Shown here piece after piece: positions 10,926-22,264 of a stretch of DNA of 64,000 nt. The stretch is from positions 124,001 to 188,000 of the forward strand of contig OZ316893.1 in assembly GCA_973895155.1 (NCBI GenBank), given 5' to 3'. Under the pieces are notes generated by a model. It did no database searches, was not told the origin of the DNA, and worked only from the letters and a program-made list of their open reading frames with translations. Each line of letters starts with the position of its first letter. Position 1 is the stretch's first letter. The translations under genes were made by a program, and so were the position numbers. Source of the stretch: Marsupella aquatica (Eukaryota > Marchantiophyta).

Positions 10926-11306
10926 CTATAACACATACAAATTCTTTTGTCTACTCCCCTTCAAAATCACTGTCTCTCCCGACCTGACTTGAAGTTCACC
11001 ATCAATAACGCTCCATTGATGACCATTTGAATCCAACACACCGAGTGAAATCAGATTCTTACGCATGCCAGGTACATACCTGACTCCGGACACTGTGCGC
11101 ACAGCGCCATCAAACATTTGAATCTTCACAGACCCAATTCCCTCAATTTGACAGGAGTGATCATTTCCCATCAGAACTGAACCGTTTGAAACAGAGTAAG
11201 AACTGAAAAACTCACGAATGTAACAAATATGAAAAGAGCAAGCACAATCAAGAATCCACACATCATCTGCTCTCCTAGATGACGTGCACAGGGCATACCC
11301 CCGGCT
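10926..11306 (-). CDS. pol: copia protease domain (same frame as gag and pol)
   Basis: This continues the gag frame after the TGA. The aspartic protease motif is present as WILDCACSFHIC, where related elements have D-S/T-A-C or D-S/T-G-A; the catalytic Asp is kept but the next residue is Cys. The downstream flap and ISLGVLDSNG segment are normal. The segment ends ..NLYVL-TAG at 10,926, where relatives usually continue L-x-G-x-T-V into the GAG-pre-integrase region, so the TAG probably replaces CAG. Confidence 0.85.
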   Translation of the reverse strand, partial: SRGYALCTSSRRADDVWILDCACSFHICYIREFFSSYSVSNGSVLMGNDHSCQIEGIGSVKIQMFDGAVRTVSGVRYVPGMRKNLISLGVLDSNGHQWSVIDGELQVRSGETVILKGSRQKNLYVL

Positions 11307-12341
11307 TCATAAAACATACTCATCATTGAGTAAATCAGCTTCTCCATCAGCCCTAGCCACATTTGCCGATGAAGTTTCCGCTGCCTTTCCCTTACAGTCT
11401 CGCTTGAAGTGTCCAACTTGGTTGCACTTCCAACATGTCACCTGCCTCCTCTGAGGGGATTTACCCTTGGACTTAGATCTGGATTTAGATCTAAACTGGG
11501 TTCTACGGTCCCCAGTTGGTCGCTGCATACTCCTCCCACGGTTAACATTGAGGGCAGCACCAGATGATGAAGGCTGTGACGTGATGTGCATCTTCTGCTG
11601 AAGATCATCACTAAGCAAAGAACTTACCACGTCATTGTATGAAATGGTATCCCTATCACGATGCAACAACACTCGTGATAGGGACTGGTAAGATGGAGGC
11701 AATGAACTAAGAAGCTGCAGAGCCTTCGTCTCATCATTCAAAGTCTCCCCAAGATTTTCCAAGTCAACGACCATGTCGTTGAAAGCATCCACATGGTCTT
11801 GCAACTTCGTACCAGATTCCTTCATCCTGAAACTCATCAGTTTGTAGGAAGTGTAGAGCCGGTTCGACAACTCCTTGCGGTGATACTTGCTCTGCAATTC
11901 CGCAAACAAGGACATGCAATCCTTATGTGCACCTAACTGCTTGATGATGGGAGGCATGAGATAGAGTGTAACACACCACACTCCCTGCTCCTGCATGCGG
12001 TCCCATTGTTTCTCATCAACATCGTCTTCACGAGGGCTCAGCAGTTGGCCCATCCCTGACGCATAAAGCACTCCCTTCACCTGCTTCTCCCATAGCAAGT
12101 AGTCAGAGCGCCCATCATACTTTGTCACTTCATACTTGGGTCCCCCAAGCTTGAAAGTCCCCATCTTCTTCTTTACCGTGAGCTCCGGTAGTAGTACTGC
12201 TTCCTCCACCACACGCCGCACCGGTGATGGTATCGGTGTCACGTGCTCTTCCTCCTGCTCCTCTCTCTGCCCCTGAAACCTCCGTGGTGATCCTCGTGCT
12301 TCAAGTTCCACGTCTTCGAAAAACTCCTCCGAATCACTCAT
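11307..12341 (-). CDS. gag: copia Gag
   Basis: 344 codons starting at the first ATG after the primer site. An acidic N-terminus is followed by a copia-type Gag (UBN2-like) region beginning near YDGRSDYLLWEKQVKGVL (about residue 75-95), an arginine/serine-rich stretch (about 270-300) and one CCHC zinc knuckle, CWKCNQVGHFKRDC (303-316). It builds the virus-like particle and binds element RNA. The frame ends ..EYVL-TGA at 11,307, but the same frame continues directly into protease, so the stop is either a point mutation (CGA to TGA) or a read-through site. Confidence 0.93.
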   Translation of the reverse strand: MSDSEEFFEDVELEARGSPRRFQGQREEQEEEHVTPIPSPVRRVVEEAVLLPELTVKKKMGTFKLGGPKYEVTKYDGRSDYLLWEKQVKGVLYASGMGQLLSPREDDVDEKQWDRMQEQGVWCVTLYLMPPIIKQLGAHKDCMSLFAELQSKYHRKELSNRLYTSYKLMSFRMKESGTKLQDHVDAFNDMVVDLENLGETLNDETKALQLLSSLPPSYQSLSRVLLHRDRDTISYNDVVSSLLSDDLQQKMHITSQPSSSGAALNVNRGRSMQRPTGDRRTQFRSKSRSKSKGKSPQRRQVTCWKCNQVGHFKRDCKGKAAETSSANVARADGEADLLNDEYVL

Positions 12342-13033
12342 ATGAGAAAGTCACAAAAAATGTTGTTTTTCACAACTTCTCAAAAAACTCGAAACTCAAC
12401 ACCGCCGCGTAGCCCACAAAGCTAGGAGTCCAATACTGAAAACCAAAATCAAAATCAAAATTTGACGGAAAAGTTATTCAAATTTCGGTCGAGGTGGGTA
12501 AAACCTTGGGAAACTCCCCCGTTTTGACCACCTCAGGGAATAACTGAAATACCAAGTACAACCCGTTGTCGGAATTGCGATGTGATTGGTGCGCTGCATT
12601 GCCAACTTCAATGGCTACGACCTCACTTGTCAACAACGAATGTTGATCAATTGCACTTGGTGCCGTCACCAAGTCCAACAAGGTAATTGATTTTGCTTAG
12701 CCTTCCTCTTTGCATCAAAGAGCCAATCCCGGACTCAAAAACAATCGTCTTGCCTCAATCTCTCCGTTGAGTCAAAACACTTGACGCTTCTCCCTCCGAG
12801 TCGATTGCCAACTTTCTTCACAAAATCCAGAACGACGAAAACTTAGATCTCTCTGCACCACGAGCTCCGTTCAACGATTTCTTCACACCGTTAGAAAGCT
12901 CTTGCCCTGATCTATCCGTTGAGCCCATAAACTCCAAGTTCCATGCGATGGAACTCTGGAAAATCCACCAACACTCAACGCTGGAAAAACCGTCATGAAA
13001 TCCCGTCACGAACACACGTCACCTCCCAAGCAT

Positions 13034-13045
13034 GCTCTGATACCA
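13034..13045 (-). promoter_or_regulatory. Primer-binding site, tRNA-iMet
   Basis: On the minus strand TGGTATCAGAGC, two bases inside the 5' LTR, complementary to the 3' end of plant initiator-Met tRNA. This is the standard primer site of plant copia elements. Confidence 0.9.
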
Positions 13046-13047
13046 AT

Positions 13048-13468
13048 TGTTGAGCATAGACGACGATCGCAACGGCAAGCCCATGAACCATCCAACGCAC
13101 AATAGTCGACACAAGAGATACGTGGTTCACCTCCTTGAGGCTACGTCCACGGGAACACACAAGAGAGCTTTACTGAACTCTAAGCCCGTCGGCTATACCG
13201 AGTCTCCACAGTGTAAGCTCTCCCTATCTCTCAAGTGGCTCCATAACAATGAGCCTTGGTTCTACCTCTCCAAGCACACATGCCTCTTATGATATAGTGT
13301 GCAACTTAGTTGTACCTAACCACATAGTTGTACCTAATCACGTAGTTGTACCTAACCACATAGTTGTACCTAATCACGTAGTTGTACCTAACCACGTAGT
13401 TGTACCAACCCACGTTGTTGTACCAACCACGTCATACCTAACCTAGACGTAAGAGTAAATACCCAACA
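13048..13468 (-). repeat. 5' LTR of the copia element
   Basis: 421 bp. It drives minus-strand transcription. On the minus strand its first 160 bases carry the repeated TACGTGG-type motifs ahead of the presumed promoter. It is flanked outside by CATAC and inside by the iMet primer-binding site. Confidence 0.95.
13305..13443 (-). promoter_or_regulatory. 18-bp tandem repeats in 5' LTR (U3), candidate enhancer
   Basis: About seven units of AGTTGTACCTAA(C/T)CAC(A/G)T, read on the minus strand as (T/C)(A/G)CGTG(G/A)TTAGGTACAACT. Several units contain ACGTGG, a bZIP/bHLH (G-box-like) core, and one end reads TGACGTGG. Tandem U3 repeats act as enhancers in other plant copia elements; that role here is inference. 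The same array lies in the 3' LTR at 7,679-7,817. Confidence 0.5.
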
Positions 13469-13473
13469 CATAC

Positions 13474-15810
13474 TAGTGGATAAATTTGCAGTCAAAGCAT
13501 CCAAAACTGACATCCAGAAGCGAATATTGCAGCTTACCAAATTGTTGAAATTCATCTTCTAAACTTTTCTTCTGGATCACAAGAGAAGACATACCTGGCT
13601 GAACTAGAAAGAGGTCCAACTGGAGATGTTGACAAATTTGGAAGAAAGCAAAGCGAGTCGAGAACCTGTAACTACGGCCACATCAGAGGTTAATCAACCA
13701 CATTAATAGTGCTAACAGATGGTATCGCCCCACGAGAACTAAGATGACCAACATAGTAATGAAGAAGCTTTGTTACCGACTTGGATCCAGACCATATCAA
13801 GGGCAATGCCAGATTATAATTATCCGGTGAATCAAGTCCCAAGAAAGGCTCACCTCTTGCTCAAAACTCCGTGATAGCTTCTTGTCTTGCCTGAATCAAT
13901 TAACCAACCATAGAAAGTCGTAAGAAAGCGCGAGACTAAAACACTCCCTCCAAAGGTCGAGGCAGAACGTTGAAAGCCTCGAGGGATCAGGTGGAATAGA
14001 GCACACGGTTCACTTCCCCCTGAAACTACCATTGATTTGAAAAGAAAATAGTGACCAGAAGCGTTTCAGTGACTACAAGAGTTTAATTGAGGAATGCTTG
14101 TCCAGAAACTGCAACATATAACCTGTGCACCAAGCTCTGAAGACTGAGAAAACCGTAAACCTGCTGAAAAACTGCTACGTGGTCCACGACAAAGGTCCAA
14201 ACCAGTGTAACACTATAAGATCAAGAAAAAGACATAGGCATGACTGCTGAAGAGGAAGGAGGACTATACCACAAGACTCAATCATTAGCTGCCTCAGAAG
14301 TCAACAAACGCAAAGGAGTAGAAGACCATTTAGACCATTACTCTGTAACGGAGTAGTTATCCATCTACACGAACACAAGACCTAGAAGTTGAGACTCACA
14401 AGAATAGGCCTCCAGCGCTCCTTGTATGAGGCCGAGGTTGACATTGGACAGGAAAGCGTTTATTCTGTGCGAGAAAAGCGACAAAAACCGAGTTACAAGA
14501 CAACGTTCTTATGATATAAGGTCGACATGATCAAAGACTCTTTCACAAGAACACTCAAACGATTGGCACATACGCACATGTTGAATAAATGCAATAGATA
14601 ATGGCATGTTCAATTTCCATATAATTGAACATTGGGGACCGACTTGGACAGAATTGGGACTAACAACCTCCAAACTTCCATTAATAACAGAATCAAAGTA
14701 CCAATGCCATACAAGACAACGAGGAAAGAAAGGAAACGAAAGGACAAACAAATGTGAGAAGAAGCCTACCTTGCAAGCGGGGTGTATTCGAGGTACTTCA
14801 TAGCACTTATGGTTCATGTATCCTTTGTGAAAACTGAGAAAACTGGACGTTCCCGTCCGAGAAACCGACGGAACCCTCGCTCGGACCAATGCACTCCCCC
14901 AAAGCATCCAAATCGAACTCGATAGGTCTCAAACCAAATGATCACCCTCGACTCACGGATTCAAAATCAGAGTGCCATCATCCTTCCAATCGAGAGCCAA
15001 CGCCAGAGGCAAAACGCTCGAGGCAAAACCACGCTCGTCGTCAGCAACTGCGAGACAGCGAATTGAGACGGAGGGCAAAGACGAAACGCAATTGAGCTAA
15101 ACTTCAGTTTGCACGTTTCATGTTTCGACATCTTCACTTCTTTCTTCTTAGGCTTCTGCTTACCGTGGTACCAGACCACGGCTGCTGACCACGTGAAAGA
15201 GGAGGATGAAGAAGGGGAAAAGGCTAGCGCGGGCCAAAAAGGAAGACGAGCCGCAAAGCACAGCAAAGAAAGACCCACCACAACTACAAGGAATCATGGG
15301 GTGAAGGTAGGGGCCTACAAAGAGAGACCCACCACAACTGCAAGGAATCGTGGGGTGAAGGTAGGGGCCTACAGTAATAATAGTTGTGCCGTGGCCAGGA
15401 ATGGTTCGAGCTCACCCTGTCACTCATGGCATGACACCGTCCAAAGATGAATACGGTCAAACACAAAGCCAGTAACTGGCTTAGGTCAGTCGGCCAGGGG
15501 AGTATGGTAGCCTAGCTAGAACTGGGAGGCCTCCCAAGGTTCGTGAACCCCCGTTTGCTAGTCATGTAAGATTCTAAGGCATTAGAGAGTGTCAAATTTC
15601 TCCCTTAAGCGAAGTGTTCCGGCTTTATTTACAAGTCAGGACCGTCGATGCACTGCGCACTGGATCATTCACAGTCGTAAATGTATTGCAGGTAATTTCA
15701 CGCACCCCACCGGTGGGCAAGGTACGTTTGGCAAGCGCATCTTCGGGAAGTGCGTAGTCGGCAACCTTGTGGGCTGCTCAACATGTACTTTGCATCCAGT
15801 GCTCCCTACC
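13474..15810. other. Interval without a recognisable gene; contains a ~57-bp tandem duplication
   Basis: Only short unconvincing frames. 15,266-15,374 is an imperfect direct duplication, about 57 bp per copy (GACCCACCACAACT..GAATC..GGGGTGAAGGTAGGGGCC). If the GST-like gene continues past the copia insertion it should be here, but no C-domain exon was recognised. Confidence 0.35.
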
Positions 15811-16242
15811 CTATTGCGGGTCGACAACCTCTTCGTCTCTTCGTGAGGTAGTCCGTGCACAGTGGAATTTCAACGCTCGACATTTTCGTCGTCCTCCTCT
15901 GTTCGCGGGCGAGTGTACAACCGGAGTCAACTGCATCAGAGTAACCTTTTCCTCAGGTGCTCCATTAAGAGTGCTGCTGACTGTTGAGCTTTGAGTAGCG
16001 TCTGTTGGTTTCTCCAGAATGATCAATCGGGCCCATCTTCTACTCATAATTTCTCTGAATCCGATTCTCTCCGTTGCGTCCAACTTCCCGAGATTTCCAT
16101 ATATCTCAAGTTTCGAACATCTATTGTATGAAAATGTTCTTCCTAAATAACCAGACATCTCCATGTACGCCTCTGTTATGGGAGATTTAGCCGGGACGTA
16201 GCCTGTCAAGGGGACGGCCTTCAGTAATGTTTTTTTTGCCAC
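15811..16242 (-). CDS. Unrecognised ORF, 143 codons
   Basis: An open minus-strand frame starting MAKKTLLKAVPL, basic overall, with no motif I recognise, no signal peptide and no membrane segment. It lies between the copia element and the LINE remnant and may be a fragment of a decayed element. It could be spurious. Confidence 0.25.
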   Translation of the reverse strand: MAKKTLLKAVPLTGYVPAKSPITEAYMEMSGYLGRTFSYNRCSKLEIYGNLGKLDATERIGFREIMSRRWARLIILEKPTDATQSSTVSSTLNGAPEEKVTLMQLTPVVHSPANRGGRRKCRALKFHCARTTSRRDEEVVDPQ

Positions 16243-16889
16243 AATGGATCTGTCGACGGTGAGATGTTACATAGCGGGAGGGGCTCGCAAAGCCTGCGGA
16301 TCTTTAAGGTAGTTCTGTAGAAGCAGCAGGTGTTGGGTCTGGCCCCACGAGGGACGGGGCAAATTGATTAGCCACTGACGCTCTCGTGGGATTGCATCAC
16401 GGGTGGCCGCGGATGTTTGTTGGGCAAGATAGCCCATAAATTAAAGTCTGAGTCTCTGGAAGACATGAAGGAATTAATGCATGAGTCATGATCGGGTTCC
16501 CGCGTGTTGTTTTTAAAATGTAGAAAGCTTGCCCGAGGGTGTTGTTCATTTCTGTGGCACGATGCGTGTGAAATGAATGATTTCCGGAGCATTCTCATAT
16601 CTTAGGACATCCCCTCAAATTGTGGCCAACTCCGTGTGAAGCAGAAAGGCCTGTCCATGCGTGAACTGCTTTCCAGCCGACATCGTTATTTCATGCTAAA
16701 AAGCACAAATCTGAAAGATGGTTAGACATGAACGACACGATGGTCGCTTAGGTTGATGGGGATCTGGTGGCATCCTTATAATATGAGGGAATCAAGTTTC
16801 AGTAAACAATAATAATGCTTCCTCGCTGCGTAGCTTGGTTTGGGGGGAGCTTCCGAAGAAAAATGCCTACTTCTTATTCATTATTTTTT

Positions 16890-18283
16890 TGCCTCGAAAA
16901 AAACAATATGAATTCCATTGAAAATGCCAATAAACATAAAGAGGGGCCCACATGGGGCACCAACCCAGAGGACCAAATAAGGTCGAAGTGCTAACAACCG
17001 GGGAGGCCGGTACCAGGTAAGGAGCTGATCCCCGAATGAGAAACTAAACAAGCAATTTAGAAACTACAGGTGAGAGTAGCACACTCTCAAAGACCGGCCA
17101 GTTGTCGGGTTCCGGCGAGGTTCCCAACAGTGGATCCGCGGTAAGGTAAGAACCTTATCAATCTGCCTGCAGTGCAACTCCAGAACCTGATCAGAGAATA
17201 GGTCATGGTGGACGTGGGGCAACAGGTGGAATCTGGAGGATCTCTTCGTGTATTTCCCAGAGGCCGGCCCAAGTACCAAACTCATGAGACATCTCTCGTT
17301 GAGCATCCCCAAAGGTGAGTTTCCCAATCCTGATTTTGTGACGGTGCCGGGCCCAGTCCCGTCAAAGGTAAATCCCAAGTCTATGCCACGATTTTCGAAT
17401 GACCCCCTGTGGATTAGGAATTGAGTGGTCCATGAGGTGCATATTACGATCTTTCCAGATATGCCAACATACGGTCGCTCTGAGGATAAGCCACTATTTT
17501 GTGAGGTATGTCCCACTCCTCAGGTAACGTAGCGCCCACAAAGACACGTACAGGCTGCACCTGGACAGAGTTACCTCTGGAGAAAGAACACAACAACAAG
17601 AGATGATTCGCCCATCTCCAGACAATTTCCGAGCTGGGGCAGCCCTAGATGCAGTGTTCGATATCTTCCTGCTGATTCTGATCACATCTGGTACACCAGG
17701 TGATGGCATCCGAAGGTGGTAGCTTTGGGAAACGCCAGTGCTGGGTGGCTGGTATTCTATAGGTCAGCTGCCACAAGAAGCAGTTCTCAGCAGCAGCACG
17801 AAAAGGGCGCCAGAGGTCCCGCCATAACACAGGGGGATTGGGTCTCCAGTACAGCCTGATAGCCCACTTGTGGAGTGCTTTGTGTAAGTTCCCGTGGGAT
17901 GTTCCCTGGATTTCCCTCATGTGGGCAGTGGTGGTATCCATGAATGGCCGACCATCTTTCCATTCATAAAGCAGCAGCGGTGCCAACAAGCCCTGTGGTC
18001 TCCCAATGCGGACCAAGATTTTCGTTGCAGCGGCACCATGCGTCCTCACAATCACCCTGTTCAGAATAGTTCCCATCGGAGGGGGACTGTTGTCAGCTTT
18101 GTAAAGTACCTCGTTGATGACTCTGAAGGTTCCGTTTGATGTATTCCGTGGTGTCCTGCGAGATTGACTGCTTGCCATAGAGTCCGAGCGTGACGTTGTG
18201 GGCGTGGAAGGGAATGGCAGGATGTCACTCAAAACCTCCTCGCCGTAGGTGCAGCAGAGAAAAAACCGAGGCCTCCAATCCAC
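16890..18283 (-). pseudogene. 3' part of a decayed LINE (L1-type) with zf-RVT domain
   Basis: The frame 18,283-17,648 ends in the reverse-transcriptase zinc-binding region: ENCFLWQLTYRIPAT, then a Cys/His cluster CTRCDQNQQEDIEHCI. A TAG (17,645) replaces the Trp normally found in C-x-W-G-C, after which the same frame continues GCPSSEIVWRWANHLLLL. After a frameshift it ends with VCWHIWKDRN (near 17,450), the standard C-terminal block of plant LINE pol. Near 16,890-16,930 the minus strand reads CAATGGAATTCATATTG then TTTTTTTCGAG, typical of a plant LINE 3' UTR end. The RT catalytic core is missing, so this is a 5'-truncated, inactive copy. Confidence 0.75.
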
Positions 18284-18594
18284 AACAGGTTGTGTAGATC
18301 CAATCCACGTCTCGGACAGGACCGTTTGTTTTCGCAGAAGGCACCGATCGCAGCCGCGTCCTTACGTCCTCCAGATGGGTGGATGCTTGTGGTATTGGCA
18401 GCAAAAGTCGTCCAGCTCAAAAAACCGCAACAAACGTGTAGCTCCTGGCAAAAAGCTTAGCAAAAACGCTATGTTTGCGATGTGCGTTGGGGACGTAGCG
18501 GTGAGCTGCGTGCCAATACCATAAGTAATTTCTTGACTAGCCGTGGAGGGAAGACACACAAGAGGTGAATGAAATCAGACGGTTATTCTAGCTG

Positions 18595-19480
18595 TTAATA
18601 TGAGACAAGGCATCCGGGTGTCTGAGAATTGTCGTGGGTTTGAAAGTTTGACTCTCCTGCAATGACATTAGAAAGATACACGACCTCCAACTCGTGTTCG
18701 GCGAACGTACTTTCAAAATCTCCTTGAGGATCTTCGGCTGCCGGATCTTGGACTATAATACATGATATGCTCACTCCATCAATGGCTCCTGTTCTGAGTA
18801 TCGGATCTTCCACTCTGAAGAACTGGGAAGCAATACATAGATTATCCAACTGTTGTTGGAGCGCTTCCTTCGCCATTCGAATTTCTTCCATCTGCTTCTC
18901 TAAAACACTCAATCTTTCACATGCTACTGCCGCTTCTTCCCATAACCGGGCTGTTCTCGCCGTCGGTGATATGCGTCCTGTGGCTTTTTTCTGTCTGGAA
19001 ATTCTTACCATCTTCCCTCAATGAACCTCTTCGGTGTCTTCTCCGTCGAGCCCATCTCCTTGGACAATACTGCTCTCTCCGGGGGCATCCACCGCGCACT
19101 CGTCCTGGGCTTGGGCCTCTTCGACATGGCTACCACTGCTGGCTTGCACAATATCTCCAGCGGCTACTTGCTGCTGACCCCTTGCCAGGCTAAAACGCAT
19201 ATAAGGGATGATGCCGTGCAATGCATCCAATACCACGCCTCTCTTCAGCCCAATCATTTGCTTCGTTACCCAAGAGAGCCCATACGCTACCAGCCAAGGG
19301 TATGAAGGAATGACCGTCACATTAGTCTTCTCAAGGACTCCCGCCTTCCATACTTGCACCGGATGCAGCTCTCCCTTCAGCACCTTGGCGGCTAATGTGA
19401 TCTGCTCCGGTCATAGACACTCTCCAGCATCACCCACTTTGTAAAGAATGCGACATACTTCAACACCTCTTCATTGGCTG
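18595..19480 (-). pseudogene. C-terminal part of a plant-mobile-domain-like gene (broken)
   Basis: Frame 19,383-18,595 carries an in-frame TGA at 19,018. It contains a globular segment (HPVQVWKAGVLEKTNVTVIP.., with YGLSWVTKQMIGL) and a C-terminal coiled-coil helix (ERLSVLEKQMEEIRMAKEAL). One frameshift near 19,395 separates it from an upstream piece NEEVLKYVAFFTKWVMLESV. Its arrangement (globular region then coiled coil) parallels the long ORF at 56.6-60.2 kb, and its N-terminal half lies at 21.6-22.2 kb beyond a 2-kb insertion. Function is unknown; the relationship is by pattern, not alignment. Confidence 0.45.
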
Positions 19481-19484
19481 AACT

Positions 19485-21575
19485 TTAGTTCAGTAGATGT
19501 GATGGGGGCCCAAAAATGGCCCCAAAATACTTTGGTTTGGTTCCAATACTTTGGTTCCAATACATTGGTCTGCTATACTTTGTCTTTTGTAACTAGGCCT
19601 CATTTCTTGGCATTATGACTTTATCATTGAGCAGAATAAAATATTTTCCCCATAGTATTGTACATGTGTACATATACTACAACATGAGACAAAAGGAGAT
19701 GAGAGAGAGCATTTAATGTTTTGTTTCTTTCTAGAGAATGTTTATTGCTATTGAATCCTTTTTGTTTCTTCATTGGGAAAAGGGTTACCTACTTATGTAC
19801 AGCATCTTTGAACAAGGGTGAGTTTTTCTTTCGAAAGAATCATACTGAGAATTTATATTTTCTTTTAATCTTTGGAAACACTTAAGGTAAATGAAAGGGA
19901 TGGATATAAAAGGGAAGTGGATAATTTACTTTATTCTCTGTAATTTTTAATGTGTTGTTTTTTCTTTTTTAATTTCTTTTTCCTTTAAATGAAATGGGTG
20001 ACCTGGGACACTCTTTCCAAGGGGCTGAATAAGAGGGGCGACTCTTTGGGCTAATAAGAGAGGAGGGATCAAAAAAAGGAGGGGAGGAATAACTGTTAAC
20101 AAATAAAAAAAAATGTATTCTTCACCTGAAGAGTACCTGCTTCCAAGGGGCTAAGTAAGAGGGGAGGAAGAAAAAGGAGGGGACTTTTTGTGTTTCTATT
20201 TCTTCTTCATCTGGCTGTTTAGGACAAAGGATGGTCTTTTTTAAGAGAAATGATGGACATGGAACTCATAAATGATTGCTTTTAGATTATTTTCTTTGTT
20301 TGAGGGTGGACTATAGAGGATTAAGGGTATATATCTTAAAGGAGGGGAGGAATAAAAAGACAAAAAAGAGACATTTTTATTCTTTGGTGGGGATGGAGAA
20401 GGTTACCTTAAGGGGAGGGATAAAAAAAGGGTAAAGGAAATGTTTTTTTAATTGTTGAGATATTCTATTCTTTGAATCAGTTATTTTCAATCTTTTAGGG
20501 TGGGTGGGATGGAGGTTTAAGTGTATTTTAAGGGGAGGAATATAAAAGTTAGACAAAAAGGGAGATTTTTTATTTTTATTAATCTTTGTAACTTTGTATT
20601 GTTTTTCTTGGCAAGACTCATCCACAACAAATTCCACTTCTTTTGACTTTTATCTGTTTTTGCACAAATGAACTCAACAATGGGATGCAAAGCCATCCAA
20701 AAAGTTCATGAGAGAAGACCCAAAAGTCCATGTCTACATCATTTGATTCGTGCCCAGAGTTATATTATGCTGGTCAAAATTACCAAGTGGGACCTGATAG
20801 GGCTGTCACTCAAAATGGAGCTTCTAACTTCCGGATATTAATTGTACAATAAAATAAAATAATATTAATAACCTATTTGGGGCATTAATTGTGTTCATCT
20901 TCATTCTCTTATAGTAGAGTTGCCAAAATCTTATGACTTTTAAGACCATATATTTTTGCATAGACAAGCGACAGCAGTTTGGGTACATAGTACCTTCAAG
21001 AATGTAATCCATGCATACATCCTTATCTGCTAATTGTTTGCATGGTTGTGAAACAAATATTAAGGTCACAAAATACAATAAAGTGGGGTGAAAGCTTCAA
21101 GTTTTATCAGATGTGAGTTCACTCGGCGTCACTCCCTAATCAATCAATTTGGCCCCAGAGTCAAGAGAACCGCAAACAAGTTGTTGAAGACAAAGGGATT
21201 CTTTTCCATGATGTAACACTCTCTTGAACTCAATCAATTCTAGATAACTCTTGGTTTTTCAAGAATAATTGGAATATGTAGTCAATCATGTTTGAAACAT
21301 GGTTTTCATCCGCAAAATAACACAACCACCAAGAGATACCCACAAGGTTTGAGGAGGCGAGCAGCAACTGCCAAGCTACTTTGATTGGGAGGGAGGGTGT
21401 GGGAATTGAGGGAGGCTGTGACCTGCAGCTAGGGCAAAGGCAATGGGCCTTGCAAGGCCTCAGGCAGGCCCTGCAAACCACGGGGACCAGGAAAATTAGT
21501 CTAGCAAGGGCAGGGTTGGTGGCCATCTTACACCCTGAGTTGTGGTTTAACACACCTAGTAGCCGTGTAATAGTT
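19485..21575 (-). mobile_element. Repeat family M2, copy A (about 2.1 kb)
   Basis: Shares several blocks with 38.3-39.6 kb in opposite orientation: CATGGATTACATTCTTGAAGG..ATGTACCCAAACT (21,012-20,960), GCCAAATTGA.T(A/G)ATTAG.GAGTGAC (near 21,140) and CCTTGGAAAGAGTGTC.CAGGT.ACCCAT (near 19,990). It splits the plant-mobile-domain-like gene. The ends carry GGCTGAACT (left) and AGTTCAGCC (right), a possible short terminal inverted repeat. AT-rich and purine-biased inside, with no transposase seen, so probably non-autonomous. Confidence 0.6.
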
Positions 21576-21579
21576 CAGC

Positions 21580-22250
21580 CTTTGTGACCGACCCCTTTGG
21601 TCACGGGCCTGGTTATTGGACATTGTCCCGTAGTGGACCTTCCCCGTCAGAATCCCTGCTACGAAATCTCTGTCGGAGCCCAAGATTTCATCGCTTCTTC
21701 CTGACTGTAGTGGGTCGCGACTACTGTGGTTGGGAGTGCCCCCACTGTCCCTTCGATTCCGAACAGAGTGCCTAGCTCATAGTCGGACACTCGTATTAAC
21801 CTCTCCTGGTACTGGATCGTCACATTGTCCCCGTACACTGCGCGAATCCCCTTGTGATAGAACCGAGCTTCGGCCAAGGTTAGATCGTCGCTCACTCGAA
21901 CCATTCCCAGGCATCTTGCCTTCCGGAAAATTCCCTCGTATTGCCCAATGTATCATGATTCCGCCGTGCTGTTGGGCATTGTATGCTCCGACGTCGCCGT
22001 GGGTTCCTTGGCCATTGCACTTGCGCTTCCACAACCTCCGCGGCGGGAGATTTCCCTTCCCACATGTTTCCGTCCAACTGGGAAAAACGGGGCTATGGAC
22101 GACGGTGTTTCAATCAAAAACAATTCGAAGTTTGAATGATCGAATGACGTGCTCATGCACCGGGTTTCCTCTTCCCTGCCTCCGGCGTCATTATACTTTT
22201 GATCATCGAGCACTTCAGAGTTCAGAATACAAATGGAATGTTCCAAAGCG
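21580..22250 (-). pseudogene. N-terminal part of the broken plant-mobile-domain-like gene
   Basis: Frame 21,904-21,659 reads LTLAEARFYHKGIRAVYGD.. then YQERLIRVSDYELGTLFGIE. The pattern (beta strand, then x-V-x-x-x-E-L-x-x-L-F-G-I-x-G) matches the core of plant mobile domains (..ITLxDVAxLLGLPVDG) and the equivalent YLTPKVIAEVFGLPIG of the 57-kb ORF. A second frame near 21,650-21,590 (AGILTGKVHYGTMSNNQARD) probably continues it after a frameshift. It is interrupted by M2 copy A. Confidence 0.45.
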
Positions 22251-22264
22251 GCGACGGTTGATGG

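Larger units (their letters stand above)
7422..13468 (-). mobile_element. Complete Ty1/copia LTR retrotransposon
   Basis: A 6,047-bp element with 421-bp LTRs (TGTTGAG..ACCCAACA) at both ends, a perfect 5-bp target duplication CATAC (7,417-7,421 and 13,469-13,473), a tRNA-iMet primer site next to the right LTR and a purine tract next to the left LTR. The order gag-PR-INT-RT-RH is that of copia. The LTRs show no differences that I could see, so insertion is recent. All coding regions sit in one frame (12,341 to 8,034), interrupted only by a TGA at 11,307 and a TAG at 10,926. It landed just downstream of the GST-like exon. Confidence 0.96.

Noticed and set aside
8034-12341. Alternative nuclear genetic code (UAG/UGA sense)
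   Set aside because: Considered for the in-frame stops, but copia pol itself terminates at TAG and the helicase ends normally; mutation at CGA/CAG explains the data more simply. Kept only as an alternative.
17064-17516. 150-codon minus-strand frame
   Set aside because: It overlaps the LINE C-terminus in another frame; the recognisable LINE residues (VCWHIWKDRN) are in a different frame.
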